Assembly (NCBI RefSeq): GCF_963259705.1
Contig: NC_081848.1
Coordinates: 49,995,408-50,059,407, forward strand
Reading direction: 5' to 3'
Origin: Myotis daubentonii
Lineage: Eukaryota; Chordata; Mammalia; Chiroptera; Vespertilionidae
DNA length: 64,000 bases
Positions within the stretch are counted from its first letter, which is position 1; each line of letters begins with the position of its first letter. Below are positions 1 to 11,989 of the stretch, one piece after another. The position numbers were made by a program, and so were the translations under genes. The notes beneath the pieces were generated by a model, which did no database searches, was not told the DNA's origin, and saw nothing but the letters and a program-made list of their open reading frames with translations.

Positions 1-1140
1 AATCCTCTGAATGTGCTCCACACCACTCAGTCAGCGCCATGTGCAAGGAACGCCCTGGTACTTCTCACCACCTCTGCTTTGGTCTTGAGCCTCAAACCTC
101 GGCTGTGTGTCTTGCTGACCTGTGTTGTGATGGGGATGTTGTCTAAGAAATGCCAAGCTCCTGTTCACAACCTGGGCAGGCCTGACCACTGAGCACACCA
201 GGACCTCACCCACAGGACCAGTGGGGATGAAGGGCTGCTGGCACTATGTGGTCTGGGCACTGGCACATGGCCTGGCTGTGAGTCCTGTGCCAGTGGGAGT
301 AGTGGGCATTCTGTTGTCCAAAAGCCAAGAGGTTTGACATACATGGGTATTTACAATACACATCCATGTCAGGAGCCAGTTGGTGGGTGAGGTCAGGGCC
401 ACCCAAGTGGTAGATAATATGTGAGATCACATGGGCAGAGTCTCAGTAAACATTTCAGCTGCAGGAGGATCCAAGGAAGAAAGAGAGTATCTGGTTGCAG
501 AACACAGCTCCTGGGGAGGTGGTGGCAAGAAAGAGGCAAGGGTCAGTCCCACCAAATGGGATAAGGTTCCGAATGGGGTTCAAGTCCAAGTGCTGGGCAG
601 AGAAACTGGGCAGAAGCCCATATGTAAGGAGCGAGCCCACCTGTGGTGAGGGAGAGGTTCAGAAGCAAGAGCAGGTTACGCTCTGTAGACACCTGGGAGT
701 CCGGGTGTTGCTTCTTTGTCCTATGACCTTATCGAGAGTCCCCTGTTGGTGAGGCTGGCTGCAGAACTGGGCAGGGCAGGATGTCAGGTAGAGTCCTCAG
801 CATCTGGAGCTTGAGGAGAAAGAAGGATCAGGGCTTGTGTTGTAGAAAGCAGTTCCCACAGTGTGTTCCCTACAACACAGTGGGCAGAGGCATTTGGCCG
901 ATTCTGCACACTGTGTCTGCTCTGGAGACTCCCAGCATATGTGAACGCGGTCCCAAGGAGTCCTGTGGGAAACAGACAACTTGGCTTAATCCTGCATCCC
1001 CCAAATGATCAGAGCATAGGACCCTGTTAGCCCCAAGCCTGTGAACCTTCCTTGACACGAATGTTGACAGAACACCTTGTGGGAAATGCTGCTTTAGGTG
1101 CCTGAGGTGGACCTTGAAGCCATCCAAATCCCTCATGTCC
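1..1140. other. Unassigned sequence, no gene recognised
   Basis: Moderately GC-rich sequence with only short frames on both strands, none resembling a known family. I see no clear repeat structure. It may be old, decayed repeat or unique intergenic DNA. Confidence 0.5.
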
Positions 1141-1145
1141 TGAGG

Positions 1146-1222
1146 CGTGTGTGTGTGTGCTTGTGTGTGTGTGTGAGTGCATGCATGCATGTGTGTGAGA
1201 GGGGGGAGAGAGTGAGAGAGGG
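1146..1222. repeat. (TG)n then (GA)n microsatellite
   Basis: Runs of GT dinucleotides are interrupted by a short GCAT series and pass into a GA-rich run. This alternating purine-pyrimidine tract is an ordinary mammalian microsatellite. Confidence 0.9.
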
Positions 1223-1230
1223 ATGAATCT

Positions 1231-2643
1231 TCAAATTAACCATGGAAATTGCATAATAATGTCACCATCTGCTATCTGAACTGGTCACCTTAATGGGCTC
1301 TGACAAGAAACTGAGCCTTTGCTTTGCTTTGGGTCCCTTCATTTCATTCCCAGGGCGGGTCTGGTCAACTCAGTTTGACAGCAGAAATATGAAAAATTCA
1401 GCAGGACAGATTTCCCATGACAATTCCGTGACTCCCGTTCCCTCCCAGTGTCAGGGCAATTCTATTTCAATTTGTTTTTTTCATGGTATGTATTACCGGC
1501 AGGTGCTCCAGGCTGTGCCAAGGCAGCCTGGCAAGCACTCAGCTCAGCATGGTGGCAGCCCATCTCTATGCAGAGGAGGGGAGCTGTGCCCAGGAGGCCT
1601 CTACTTGTTAGAACAAAACCCCGAAGTTGGTCTCTGCTCTCAAGGAGGAGTATTTAACTCACAAAGGATGTCTGTTGACCAAAGGTGACCTGGTTTCCTT
1701 GAGCCTCACCTTCTTGGAGGAGGCAGCATTGCTCAGCGGCCGAGAGTCTGTGTGGCCTTTTGGGAATTGTTCAAAGCTGAAGAGTGGAGAAAGCTCGACT
1801 CTTAAGTGAGGACTAAAAAAAGGAAGTTCCCTTGGGAAGGCTATGGGGCTATGACAGGCACTTCTTTCAAAGAAGGGAGAGACTCATGCACATTTATAAT
1901 GTGTGGGGAAGGAACTAGAGGAGAGGGAAAAGTTGAAATTATAGAAACAGTGATTGATGGAACCAAGTTCCTTAAGGGTCCTTCCCTTCCTGGGAAGGGT
2001 CTGCAGACCCAGATGGAAAGTTTAACTTTAGACAGAAGGAGGGATATCTCTTTCATCCAGGAAGGGGGTGGAGAAGAAGAAAGAGAGACATGCAGATGCA
2101 GGTAAGCTTGAAGGGGACAAGAGAGGGCGTTGTCTGGATGGCTTGGACTTCTCTGGGGGAAGAGGGTTTACCTGATGAGACAAGGAGTTTGAAAAGAGGG
2201 GTAAAGTTTGGAAGAGTGGCTGGAATGGGGGAGAAAGCTGCTAGGGATAAGCAGATTTCCCAGCAGCCAAGAAGCCTTAGCATTTGTAATCAGATCTACA
2301 TGGGGCAGGAGAGTTGAGCACAATAAAGAGAGAATGCTGTTTATCATGGAAAAGAAAGGAAGCTACAAGGTGACAGACAGATTGGGAGACTGTCTGGTGT
2401 GGCCAGTAGACTGGAGGTCTCTGTTAGGTAGGCAGTGGGAATAAGAGAATGAGAGATTTGCATGTTGGTGTTTGAAGATGGTCAGAGAGTAGGACAGGAT
2501 GGTAAGATTATATAGGTGGAGGTAAGGCAAGGTTCTAGATGTGTTCATGGGTGTCTGTGGTGGCTAAAGTAAATGGCCAGGATTTAAAAAGGCCAGGAAT
2601 TGTAAGGGGCAGTGTCTTGGGGTCTTGGGAGGATCTTCGACAT
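1231..2643. other. Unassigned; purine-rich second half may be old L2 antisense
   Basis: No gene is seen. From about 1890 to 2560 the + strand is rich in GGAGA and AGAGAG words and includes a phrase pattern (TGGAGGTCTCTG, GTGTTCATGGG) like that seen where L2 ORF lies in reverse. I could not align it convincingly, so the L2 idea is weak. Confidence 0.3.
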
Positions 2644-2804
2644 CAGTGATTCTCAAATTTTAATGTCCATGTGGATCACTAGGGGATTTTGATAAAGTGC
2701 AGATTCTGATTCATAAAGTCTGGTGTTGGACCTGAGAGTCTTCATGTCAATAGCATCCTCAGAGAGGCTGATGCTGCTGGCCCACAGACCACACTTAGAG
2801 GTGC
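2644..2804 (+). mobile_element. MER5A-like hAT-Charlie remnant
   Basis: Begins CAGTGATTCTCAAA, the hAT-Charlie terminal inverted repeat. It continues with the MER5 pattern (GTGGATCAC near the start, CTGATGCTGCTGG then GACCACACTT near the end). The closing TIR is eroded, so this is an ancient non-autonomous copy with no coding capacity. Confidence 0.75.
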
Positions 2805-2984
2805 AATATCCAAATGACCATCGAAGTGGTCCAGGATGCAGGTAGGTCCGGGGGTGGGGAGGACGTCCTTACCTGTGGCCTTCCTCAGTAAGAGTGCTTC
2901 TGACTTCTGTCACGGAAGGGAGACGGAGTAGGACAGAGAGATGAGAGGGGAGCTAGCTCTGTCGGGCATGTCCCACAGCATCCT

Positions 2985-3250
2985 CCTCACATTAAGAGAG
3001 AAGGCTGCTAATTGGCTAGCAACACTTGATATTAATTAACTCAATAGAATCGTTCCCCTGAAGCCTGTTTTGCATAATTAATGAATGCTTAGCTAAAAGC
3101 TGCTGAAAACACTAAAGCCAAAGTGTTACAATTTTCCGATCAGCTAAGCAGAAACTCCACAATCCATACTGTTTGTGGACACAGTGAAAAGCTTAACTCT
3201 TGCTAATTACTGAGATCGGCTATAGAGCTCTTGGCTTTGCCATATCCTAA
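2985..3250. promoter_or_regulatory. Candidate conserved enhancer-like block (homeobox/POU motif cluster)
   Basis: An AT-rich, repeat-free stretch with dense TAAT cores: ATTAATTAAC near 3031-3040, a POU-like TTTTGCATAATTAATG at 3068-3083, and TGCTAATTAC near 3201-3210. Such texture is common in developmental conserved non-coding elements. Function is inferred from motif density only; conservation was not tested. Confidence 0.3.
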
Positions 3251-3260
3251 TAGGGGGAGG

Positions 3261-3904
3261 CAGGGCTGGACTGAGACACGTGGGCACCCCAGGCAGATTG
3301 ATCATTTGATGCCTCTTCAACAAAATAGCCTTTAAATATTTGTTCAACATTTTAAGAGAAGCTGAGTGAAGCCTTGAGGAGAAGCAGAATAAAAAAATGC
3401 TGGGCCAGGTGCAATTTGTTCTCTGTTATTTCAAGCAATTCAGCTCTGCCCAGACTTTCCATAACATGATCAGCAAAATAAGACGGAAGTTATAGGCCCA
3501 CCCTCCTGAGGAAGCAGGCTTGCTCTTACCTCTGAAGATGACTAGAGATGCCGCTGGGTGGTCCTGCCCTCTTTCCCAAGTTGTTCATGGAAGGATTCTT
3601 TTTGGGAGGTCTTTCAACAAATAGATTTTTTTTTTTTTACCTTGTTACATATCTAGAGAAGTTTAGCTTCACTTTTCAAATGGCACCATGGACAACTGCT
3701 CATATGGCAGTGCCTTTGTTTGGCTCTCGGGGATGGTGCTGGGATAGGTCAGTCTCCTAGGCACTCAACCAGGGCAGAAGTTAGTGGGGAGAGCTGGCTC
3801 ACTTCTATTATTTATAAAAAGCTACCTGGCTATGGGTAGGTAACTTATCTGAACCTTGTGGATCAGAAGACTCAATATTGTTAAGATGGCACTTTTCCAA
3901 AATT
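3261..3904. other. Unassigned sequence
   Basis: No gene or clear repeat apart from a T-rich run near 3626-3640. The 70-codon + frame here is a chance frame. Confidence 0.4.
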
Positions 3905-4425
3905 GGTCTACAGATTCAAGACTATTCCTATAATCCCAGCTGTCTTCTTTGCAGAAACTGAAAAGGTGATCTTAAAATCATATGGAAATTCGAGGAGTCA
4001 TTACTAGCCAAAATAATCTTGGGGCGGGGGGCGGGGGAAAGTTGGAGGACTCACACTTCCTGATTTCAGAACTTATTAAAAAGATACAGACAGTTGGTAT
4101 TGGCATAAGGATAGACATGTAGGTCAATGGAATAGAATTGAGAGTCCAGAAGTAAACCCTCCTGACATTTATGATCCATAGATTTTTGACAAGGTGACAA
4201 AGCAGTCCAGTGGGGGAAAGAATCATCTTTTCATCAAATGATTCTGGGACAGCTAGATATCCTGGTGCAAAAGAATGAAGTGGGGGTCCTCCTCACACCA
4301 CATACAAAAACTAATTCAAAAATAGATCAAAGTCCTATTTCTAGGGATAGAAACTATAAACTCTTAGAAGAAAACATAAGGGCATTTATCCCTATGTTTC
4401 ATGATCTTGGATTAGGCAGCCAAAG
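3905..4425 (+). mobile_element. L1 fragment, 3' part of ORF2
   Basis: The sequence follows the L1 ORF2 C-terminal third: 'catatggaaatt' then 'gccaaaataatctt', 'gttggaggactcacac', 'ggcataaggatagac', 'caatggaatagaattgaga' and 'cttagaagaaaacata'. A G-rich insertion at about 4021-4037 and other indels break the frame. It is a dead fragment of an older (L1M-like) subfamily. Confidence 0.85.
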
Positions 4426-4910
4426 AAAGCCAACATTGTATTTAGAGGTGCCAACCCAAAGCCACCCGGGTTTACCAGGATCCTACCCTCTCTGGAAGAA
4501 AGTGTCAGCCAGGAATCGATGAGCCCTCACAAGGTCTGCAGTCAACTTTGAATCACCTAATAACTGATTATAATGCAAGGTGACTTGCCAGAAACCAAAG
4601 TAAGTCCTCTCTGGAGTAAAATACCAGAGCCATAAATTATCACAGCAATTTGTCAGGCACAATATGCAGCATGCAAATACAAAATAATCAGACATGCAAG
4701 AAGACAAGATTTGCCTAAAAATACAAGAGAAAAAGCAAACACACAGAAAGACATAGTCATGAAAGATCCTGACAGAGTTATCCCACACAGAGTTAACAAT
4801 AATTAGATTAATAATTTTAAAGTTTAAATATCAAGGCGGAAAAAAATTGGCAGCTATTTAGAAACTGTCAAAAAGAATTAAATTGAAGTTCTGGAACTGA
4901 AAACTCCTTC
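4426..4910 (+). mobile_element. Probable old L1 5'/ORF1 region fragment
   Basis: Ends with 'gaaactgtcaaaaagaatt' and 'gttctggaactgaaaa', a recognisable L1M ORF1-type phrase also met in altered form near 11440-11480. The upstream 300 bases are less certain. No frame is intact. Confidence 0.5.
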
Positions 4911-5604
4911 CCTCTTAAAAAAACCATGAACTCTCTATATTTTTTTTGGTCATTCAAGCTGTGTGATTTCAGACAACTTTGCTCAGTTCCTCAGCCTCTC
5001 CGTCATTGCTTTTGGAACTGTCCCTGCCTCTAGAGACCCCCAAATGCTAGTCTAAACTCTCTTGTTTCTCTATTTTATTCTTACCAGGCTGTGCATTTTT
5101 TTATAACGTTAGGAGCTTTCCTATGCCTTCAAATGGGTTTTCAAAATATTTTGTTTAGATTGTAGAATTGTTTTTAGAGAGAGACTTGGCTGAAACAACC
5201 TGGTCTGCCGTTGCCAGAAGCAGAACCCACCACAGAGTTTTTCTAGCTGCCACCTGGGCCTGGTTTATGATGCAAAATTAGAATTTAAAACAAGGCCTTT
5301 CAGTTTCCCACAGAAGAAAGAAGGGAAGTGCTTACCCACCAGAACCTGGATGACCACCGCATTCTAGATCATTTGCCCTGAAAATCACAGGCTTTCTTTT
5401 ATAACCAAATATAATCTAAGGTCACCTGTGAGAACTGCCTTACGGTCAGCGAGGCAGGAGCTTATCTTTTGACACTTATGTAGGGAAGACCTCATGATAC
5501 TCAGGGGAACTGAGGGGAACCCAGGAGAACTATGTTAGGGAATTCAAAAAGTATTTATAAGAGGTGCCAACAGCACATGTCGACATAAGAAATGTCCAAG
5601 CCTG
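4911..5604. other. Unassigned sequence
   Basis: AT-rich with scattered homopolymers; no gene and no repeat family I can name. Confidence 0.4.
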
Positions 5605-6030
5605 TAGTAATTTTTTTTTATAAGAGTTTATTTGAGCCAAGCTGACCACATATACCAGGGAGCAAGATCTCAAATGCTCCCAGAGAATAACAGATTTTGC
5701 AGCTTCATTGATGCAATTGAACTTAAGGAAGGAATTAAAAAAGATTACATGGAGGTGGGAGAAAGCAAGGTGGGGACCAGATTATAGGAGAGTGAACAAG
5801 ATTATGTGCTCTCTTGAGGGTTGGTAACCCCTTGAGAGGTATTACGTCTGGCATTTCAAAGGTGTATTAACCTGGATGCACAAGAACAGTGGACAGCACT
5901 GGCTTGAAACCTTTTTTCTAAAGAAGGTATAGGCCAGGCTTGACTATCCATCATGACCTGCCCAGTTAGGAATTTCAGATCAGATCACCCTCTGGGTTAC
6001 TTGCCTTAGGTCCCCTTTCTTTTCACCCAC
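5605..6030 (-). mobile_element. Probable solo LTR, family uncertain
   Basis: On the minus strand the left end reads as an R/polyadenylation zone, with 'ggctcaaataaac' (AATAAA) preceded by a purine/pyrimidine body typical of LTRs. I see no internal retroviral genes beside it and no clear target-site duplication. It could be another class of interspersed repeat. Confidence 0.35.
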
Positions 6031-6769
6031 ACATGAACTTTAGCGTGTCCATCATGATGCTGAGGTTTAACTTTCTCTGACTAACGAAGGATTCACCTGT
6101 TATGCATCTCTCTCTGTTACAACGTGCAGGGCTGACTTCTTTGTCCCTTGGTTCTGGTTAGCACTTTTTCAGTTGAGAAAAGAGCCTGGGTGATAGCAGG
6201 CTTTTCAATATTTGGTAGAAAGAAGGCATTTACCACGTTCCTCTGGTCACTTCTCCAAAGGGACTGGAGCGCCCCCGGAAAAAAGCCAATCTCATTTCTG
6301 GGAAGCTCCCCTATCCAAACGACTACGTTGGCTGAGATGTATGCTTTCCTTGGAGCCTGCTGCTATTTCCCTAAATTGTGTACGAATGTGTGGAGAACTT
6401 CCAAAGTGGCTGTCACCTTGCGTGGCAAAATTATAGTCTGTGTACAACCCCTTGATAAGAAAATGGAGAAGAAGAAAAAATCAACAAGATTGAAAACAGC
6501 ACCTGGAGATCATGAAGGAGGCCACGCGCTCCCAGAGCACGGAACTGCTTTGTTTTCCAGGGGTGAGTGGGGAAAAGAGGAACAGAGAGAAAAGTTCCAT
6601 GTTGAACCCAGGGGCGAGTCTGTCTTCCTCGCTCCTCTGATAATCAGGAGAGTAATGATTAGAGTGAGAAGAGGCTGCACGGAAAGACTGGCCTTTAGAG
6701 AAAGAAGGATTCTGTCTCTCCACTTACTCAGGGCCTGATCTCCGAATGCTACTCACTTGGCAACCTCAT
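6031..6769. other. Unassigned; contains a 196-codon chance frame
   Basis: A + frame from 6148 to 6738 is open for 196 codons but shows no family resemblance, no compositional sign of selection and starts at the edge of a repeat. I treat it as chance. Confidence 0.45.
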
Positions 6770-6855
6770 CTGTAAGACGGTGATGATCATTCTTGCTTCA
6801 CTGGGTTGCTGCAAGGATGACATGTGGAAACCGATGTGCAAGTGTTCCATTCAGC
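6770..6855 (+). mobile_element. MIR fragment
   Basis: 'caacctcatctgtaagacgg' followed by a 'gggttgctgcaaggatgaca' segment matches the core and 3' half of MIR, an ancient tRNA-derived SINE. Confidence 0.75.
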
Positions 6856-6879
6856 ACTATTAGACAGAAAAAAAGGAAA

Positions 6880-7075
6880 GCCTGGTGTGGTTAGTGTTGT
6901 GGGTAAGTATGTAGGTTGTGGAATCAAAAAGGCCTGGGTTTGAATCCCACTTTCTGCTTCCTTATCTGTCAGGATTAAATGAAATGATGCATGTACAGTG
7001 TTTAGCATAGTTTCTGCCGTATGACAAATGCTCAGTACAGGTTATCTGCTATCATTATTGTTGCTGTTTTTGTGT
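6880..7075 (+). mobile_element. MIR element
   Basis: Reads as MIR from 'ggttgtggaatcaaaaaggc' and 'gggtttgaatcccact' (tRNA-like B box) to 'tagcatagtttctgccgtat' and the '...tatcattattgtt' tail. Internal portion is partly deleted. Confidence 0.8.
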
Positions 7076-8339
7076 TGGTGATGATGATGATGGGGATCCC
7101 GCTTAATCTTTTTGTCCCCATTCTGAGATGAGGACATTGGTATAGTCAGATTAGGTCTCCCATGTCCAAACACTGCATGGCATTTTAATGTAAGATCTGA
7201 AGAGGAGAAGCGGAAAAACTGGAAGAGAAAGTCTGAGAATTTCTGAACTCGTGCTGTAGGGTAAGAATTATATAGTTCATGCTACCGTGACCTAAGCATA
7301 AATATGCATAGCTAATTATAAATGACCTAGAAAGCATTCTGATGAAAATATCTACCGGTTCCTCGTGATGGAACTAATGAGCACCCATATTAGAGAAGTT
7401 ATGGGGTATGTTTGTTCTGGCTTGGAATGGAGTCCTCTTAGTAGATTCTAAAGATTCTCTTTTGTACCTTTCAAGGCTCCTTTCCTACAATATTTGAGCT
7501 GGAATCTCACTTTCTCATATGCCAGGAACCTTAACATCACAGTCAAATCCTTATCTTCTGAGGCCAGACTGGTTTGAATGGCAGGGACCTGGGAAGTGCT
7601 CACCTGCCCGGAAGGGCTTGGACAGCAAGCAGGTGAGTTGCCATTGACCCTCCCTGCCTTGGGAGTGGGAGAGGCAAGACCAGATCCCAGGCTGAGCAGG
7701 AGGAAAGGCTCTGGTGTAAAGGAAATTGTTTGCTGAGACACAGTATTTGGTTGCCCATATAAAAACACTGAATTTATTTTTTAATTAATTCTTCTCTCTT
7801 GCATTCATACTATTGTCATATCAGATGTATTTAGTTTTATTTCTGTCATCTACTTTCTACTTTATGCTTTTTCAAATTCTTGCTAATAAAAAAGAGAGAG
7901 AACCCATGGTCATGGATAACAGTGTGGTGAGTGGTGAGTGAACAGTGTGCAGGAGTGGAGAAGTATAGAGGGGATAAAAGTGATGGGAAAAATTAAATTA
8001 AATTAAATTTAAAAATCATTACTTGCTATTTTCTAGGGTTTTTTTTTTGGTGTGTGTGTCATTTGCTATTGTTGTCCATTTTATATTTTCTGCTTTGCTA
8101 TTTTGGAAGGTTTACAGCCTGTTTTCAGCTCTACTACTTAATACGTCTGCATGTATAGGCAAATAACACAGTTAAACATACTTTCAGTCTCAGATTCTCA
8201 ACTTTATTGATGAAGCCATATCTACAGACAGCCCCACCTCCCATGAAAGAGAAAAAAAAAAAATCAATGGACATGCTTTCTTTACACCTTTCTACTTCCA
8301 ATATTTTGTTGGTATGGTCTGTGATTTTTGTTCTAGTTT
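7076..8339. other. Unassigned; short (AAATT)n at about 7990-8011
   Basis: No gene seen. An AAATT pentamer repeat and a T-run at about 8040-8048 are the only structures. The minus frame at 7448-7768 has no recognisable product. Confidence 0.4.
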
Positions 8340-9114
8340 ATAATGTAGATATTTTCCTAATGTGGTTTTCATTTCAGGAGTTATAAATTTCACCTCTGTT
8401 TTGTAATTGTGGTTGTTTGTTCCTGAGACTTAAAGGCTCACATGGATTCATTGTTCTAGAGAACGTGCTGACCTGGGGCCAGGCTCTGTCCCATGGCTGG
8501 ACTCTCCCAGCCTTAGTTCGCTCTGCTTTGGGGTGAACTGGCCATGTTTACACAAAATCCTAGAGGTTCCTGGCTTTTGGATTAAAACAGCCTTGTTAAA
8601 ATGGCCTTGTTATTTCTACTCCTGCCCAACTGGGCCTGTTGTCAGTTATCCTTAGGGTGAGTTCTCCTTTCCCTCTCACGTTATGCTCAGGAAATCAGGT
8701 ACATTGGGGAAAAGGAGCTCTAGGCGGAGCATTGCACATTCCCTCAGGCCACGTTTAGCCCTGGTTCCCATTACTCCAAATTGGGTGAGAAAAGGTGGAT
8801 GTTAGTACAACTTTAAAGAATGTGTTCTTTTTGTTTTTGTTTTTTTTTTAGTCTTCATGACTCTGTTTTGCACTCTCTTTGACGATTCCGATAGTCAAAT
8901 ACTTTTTATTTCAGTTTCAGGATATTTCTTGAAGTTTGTGGTGTGAGATTCGGATCCTGCTATAGTTTCAATGTCAATGGTATATTTGTTATTGACTTCT
9001 TTTTGTTTACTTAGGTTTTGGACAATATAGTTTTATAAACTTGCTCACGTACTGCCATCTTTTCCTGAATATTTTCTTTTATTTTTTAAAAATAATAAAT
9101 ATTCAAATGTTGAT
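8340..9114 (-). mobile_element. Possible degraded L1, antisense
   Basis: T-rich on the + strand with long T runs, leading without a visible break into better L1 sequence at 9115. The assignment is by composition and position only. Confidence 0.3.
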
Positions 9115-9335
9115 CTTTAATTTATCTGGTACTTATTTTTCTATATGGTATAAGGTGGAGACCTGACTTCATTTTGGCCCAAGAGCTAGTGTTTTGCATC
9201 AAATAGTTTATTGAATAATCACAGTCTCCTCAGTCATTTGAAAAACTACCTCTACGGTAAACTAAATTCTCATATATACTGGGACCTAAGTTTAGCTTTC
9301 TATTCTGTTGCACTGATCTTACTGCTTTTTGTCAT
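9115..9335 (-). mobile_element. L1 ORF2 fragment (old subfamily)
   Basis: On + it reads 'tttatctggtacttattttt', 'tatggtataaggtggagacc', 'tagtttattgaataatcaca', 'aaactaaattctcatatata', and 'tttctattctgttgcactga', the reverse of a well-known L1M ORF2 segment. Non-coding now. Confidence 0.8.
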
Positions 9336-9531
9336 TGTCCTACCTCTCCACCCCCTGCCACCCCAGACCCATCCATGGGGTTTGGCGTGTGACGACCTGA
9401 GCCAATGACCAGGCTTGAATCCAATGTGCTCTCCCTTTTTCCTGCCCTTTGAAAGACAGGTGTATGCTCTCCTTCCTGTGTGGCCCCGGCAGGGTCCTGG
9501 ACTCAGAGACTTTTTGGAGTCCTTAGACTCA

Positions 9532-9743
9532 CAGCGGTTCTCAACCTGTGGGTCGCGACCCCTTTGGGGGTGGAACGACCCTTTCACAGGGGTCGCCTAA
9601 GACCATCCTGCATATCAGATATTTACATTACGATTCATAACAGTAGCAACATTACAGTTATGAAGTAGCAACGAAAATAATTTTATGGTTGGGTCACAAC
9701 ATGAGGAACTGTATTTAAAGGGCCAGAAGGTTGAGAACCACTG
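9532..9743 (+). mobile_element. Non-autonomous hAT transposon (URR1-like)
   Basis: 212 bp bounded by hAT terminal inverted repeats: CAGCGGTTCTCAACC at the left and GGTTGAGAACCACTG at the right. The body has 'gggtcgcgacccctttgggg', 'cattacgattcataacagta' and 'gaagtagcaacgaaaataa', the pattern of URR1-type elements. It has no transposase. A near-match 8-bp pair, CCTTAGAC (9521-9528) and CCTTAGAG (9744-9751), may be the target-site duplication, but three extra bases lie between the left copy and the TIR. Confidence 0.9.
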
Positions 9744-10649
9744 CCTTAGAGGTTCCTGGTGAAGTGTCCTGCCAACCTCTCACTCAGTTTATATTTCAAA
9801 GGGGTCAGGGATGAGACGTCTGTACCACCCGCAGTCCTGAGGAAGGAGTGAGTGAGCTTTGCAGGTGCAGATTTTCAGCCATCTCCAGCCCACAGGCTAC
9901 TGACTCCTTCCTCAGACCTCCAGTGTGGCCCCTGGGAGGCCCCGCCCCCTCTCACCTCATCCTCAGCAAGGTCTTTTGTCCAGCAACCACTTTGTAGAGC
10001 TCTGAGACTACATGCTACTGAGCACCTAAACTATTTAAAACTTGGGAGTAGGTCTGTCTTCCCTAATCCCATGAATATATGGACAACTCCACAAGCCTCC
10101 CCGAAAGAGTACAGAACTGAAGACATACTTTAATATGTGTGACTGTTCAGAGCTGCACAAGGACCCTCAATCTTTGAGCAATTTCAACTTTTTACGAATT
10201 CAAAACCTACTCGAGGGGAGACATTGACAGGGATATAATTTTTCCTGGTTCATTTTAAAAAAGCAATTTTAGGGAAAATTGAAATTTATGATGAAGTTTT
10301 TTTTAGCACTCTGTAAATCTGAAGCCATCTTGATAGCTGCAGAACATAAACATGTATTATGGATAACTTGGCTTGCCCATAAAATGATCATGTTTGGCAT
10401 ATTAAATGTCCAAGTATGGTTTATGAAGACGGTGATTTTACATTTACTAATTGGATTGACATTCAATGCATCCTGGTTTATAATAGACAGAATGACAACA
10501 TGGTGGGGTCTACGGAGCTGAGCACCTCAGAGTACTCACACAACAGCACGCTTCTTTCTGCTTCTTTGCAGATTTCATGGTCAAGTGGAACCCAGTCAAG
10601 AATTTCAGCTTCCAGAGCAAGAGCTCTTTTCTTCCTCTGTAGGTGGAGA
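9744..10649. other. Unassigned sequence
   Basis: No gene; the short frames at 9852-10133 and 10279-10521 look like chance. The AT-rich half after 10180 has no clear repeat identity. Confidence 0.4.
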
Positions 10650-10915
10650 GGCAGGGTTGTGTAGTAATGAAGACCATGGTCTCTAGGGCCAGACTGCTGG
10701 GGTCTGAATCCCAGATCTGCTACTAACTAACTGAGGGAACCTGATCAAGTCTGTTAATCTTGCTGTGCTTCAGTTTCCTCATCTATCCAATAAGGATGAT
10801 GAGGGATTTCTTCATAATACAGTTGTAAGGATTAAATTAGCATATGTAAAGTCTTTAGAGGAATTCTTAGCATATAATATAGATTATAGATATGTTAGCT
10901 ATTATTACCGTCAAG
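10650..10915 (+). mobile_element. MIR element, near full length
   Basis: Contains the MIR landmarks in order: 'gggccagactgctggggtct', 'gaatcccagatctgctacta', 'cagtttcctcatctatccaa', 'ttgtaaggattaaattagc' and '...gttagctattatt'. Ancient and inactive. Confidence 0.9.
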
Positions 10916-11289
10916 ACTTCACAATAATTCTCCTGAATCAATCCCTTAGTAGAAGTAAATGGATGCAGCTACCCGAAAATTTCTTAAGGGAAGGAATACA
11001 ACAGTCTCTAGTTTAGGGACACAAGTTTGTGGCATTGGGAAAGCAAATTTAGTTCACAGATGTGTTTTGTTTGACTTGAAAGTATTTACAGGTTTTGAAC
11101 TTGAAGGCCTTTGGGAAGGAAATGTGTTCCCCAGTTAGCTACAGTCCCCACCCTTCCCTATTACATTTTACCCGGCTAAATTTATTAATTTGTGTTACCT
11201 ACCTGGCCCCGTAGGCATTTTATATAAGCCAACAAGAAGACATCTATAAGCAAAGAGAATATAAACTTCTTTATTCTTCTTCCTTGGCA
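10916..11289. other. Unassigned; holds one copy of a 49-bp duplicated segment
   Basis: No gene seen. 11095-11143 matches 12385-12433 at 42 of 49 positions (see findings). Confidence 0.5.
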
Positions 11290-11500
11290 GAAGAAATGTA
11301 GTTGCAGAATCAACTATTAATAGAAATAATCCCACAGGGGAAAAAGATATTGAAGTTATCAGATAAATCTAAAATAACTATGGTTACTATGCTCAAGAGA
11401 ATAATAGAGAAGGTTGAAAATCTTGATAGGTATCTGAAAACTCTAAAAAGAAACCAAATGGGAATTCTAGGCGTTAAAATACAATAACTATAAAGACTCA
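11290..11500 (+). mobile_element. Old L1 ORF1-region fragment
   Basis: Includes 'gatattgaagttatcagata', 'aaaataactatggttactat', 'aagagaataatagagaagg' and 'aaaccaaatgggaattctag', the L1M ORF1 5' pattern. A 61-codon frame remains but lacks any complete domain. Confidence 0.75.
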
Positions 11501-11529
11501 AAATCCTTCCCTACACTCAGGTCATAGAG

Positions 11530-11965
11530 GAATTTACCTGTGTTTTCTTCTGGTACTTACATAATTTAATTTTGTATATTTCTATAACTGATTTACTTCA
11601 AGTTTAGTCTTGTATTCAGTACAAGAAAAGGATATAATTTTTACAAGTGGCTCTCATTTTCCCACACCATTTATGAAAAAGTAATTTGTGCCGCAGTGAT
11701 TTGAGATGCCACTTATACTATATACATGATTTCCATATGCATTTGGATCTGTTTCTTGAATTTCTGTCCCATTTCTACAGTCTTTCTGTCTATTCATGTG
11801 TAGGTACCACTATTGTCGTTATAAAGGATTTTTAATATGTTTTAATAGCTGGTAAGGCTAGTTTCATCTCAGAGTTCTCACTTTTCAGTATTTTTCCTAG
11901 TTATTCTGTGTGTGTATTTTTCCATGAACTTTAGAATCCACTTGTCTAGCTTTAGAAAAACAAAT
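11530..11965 (-). mobile_element. Old L1 ORF2 fragment
   Basis: The + strand reads as reverse L1: 'cccacaccatttatgaaaaa', 'gtctttctgtctattcatgt', 'tccatgaactttagaatcca' and 'cttgtctagctttagaaaaa'. It adjoins a + strand L1 piece, so this is either two insertions or one with an internal inversion. Confidence 0.75.
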
Positions 11966-11989
11966 TTTTACCTAACAAGTTAAAACTAG

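Noticed and set aside
5605..6030. Intact endogenous retrovirus
   Set aside because: Only an LTR-like stretch is seen; no gag, pol or env remnants lie beside it.
6148..6738. 196-codon + frame as a possible gene
   Set aside because: No domain or family resemblance, no splice or promoter context, and it begins beside a probable LTR; plausible by chance in 64 kb.
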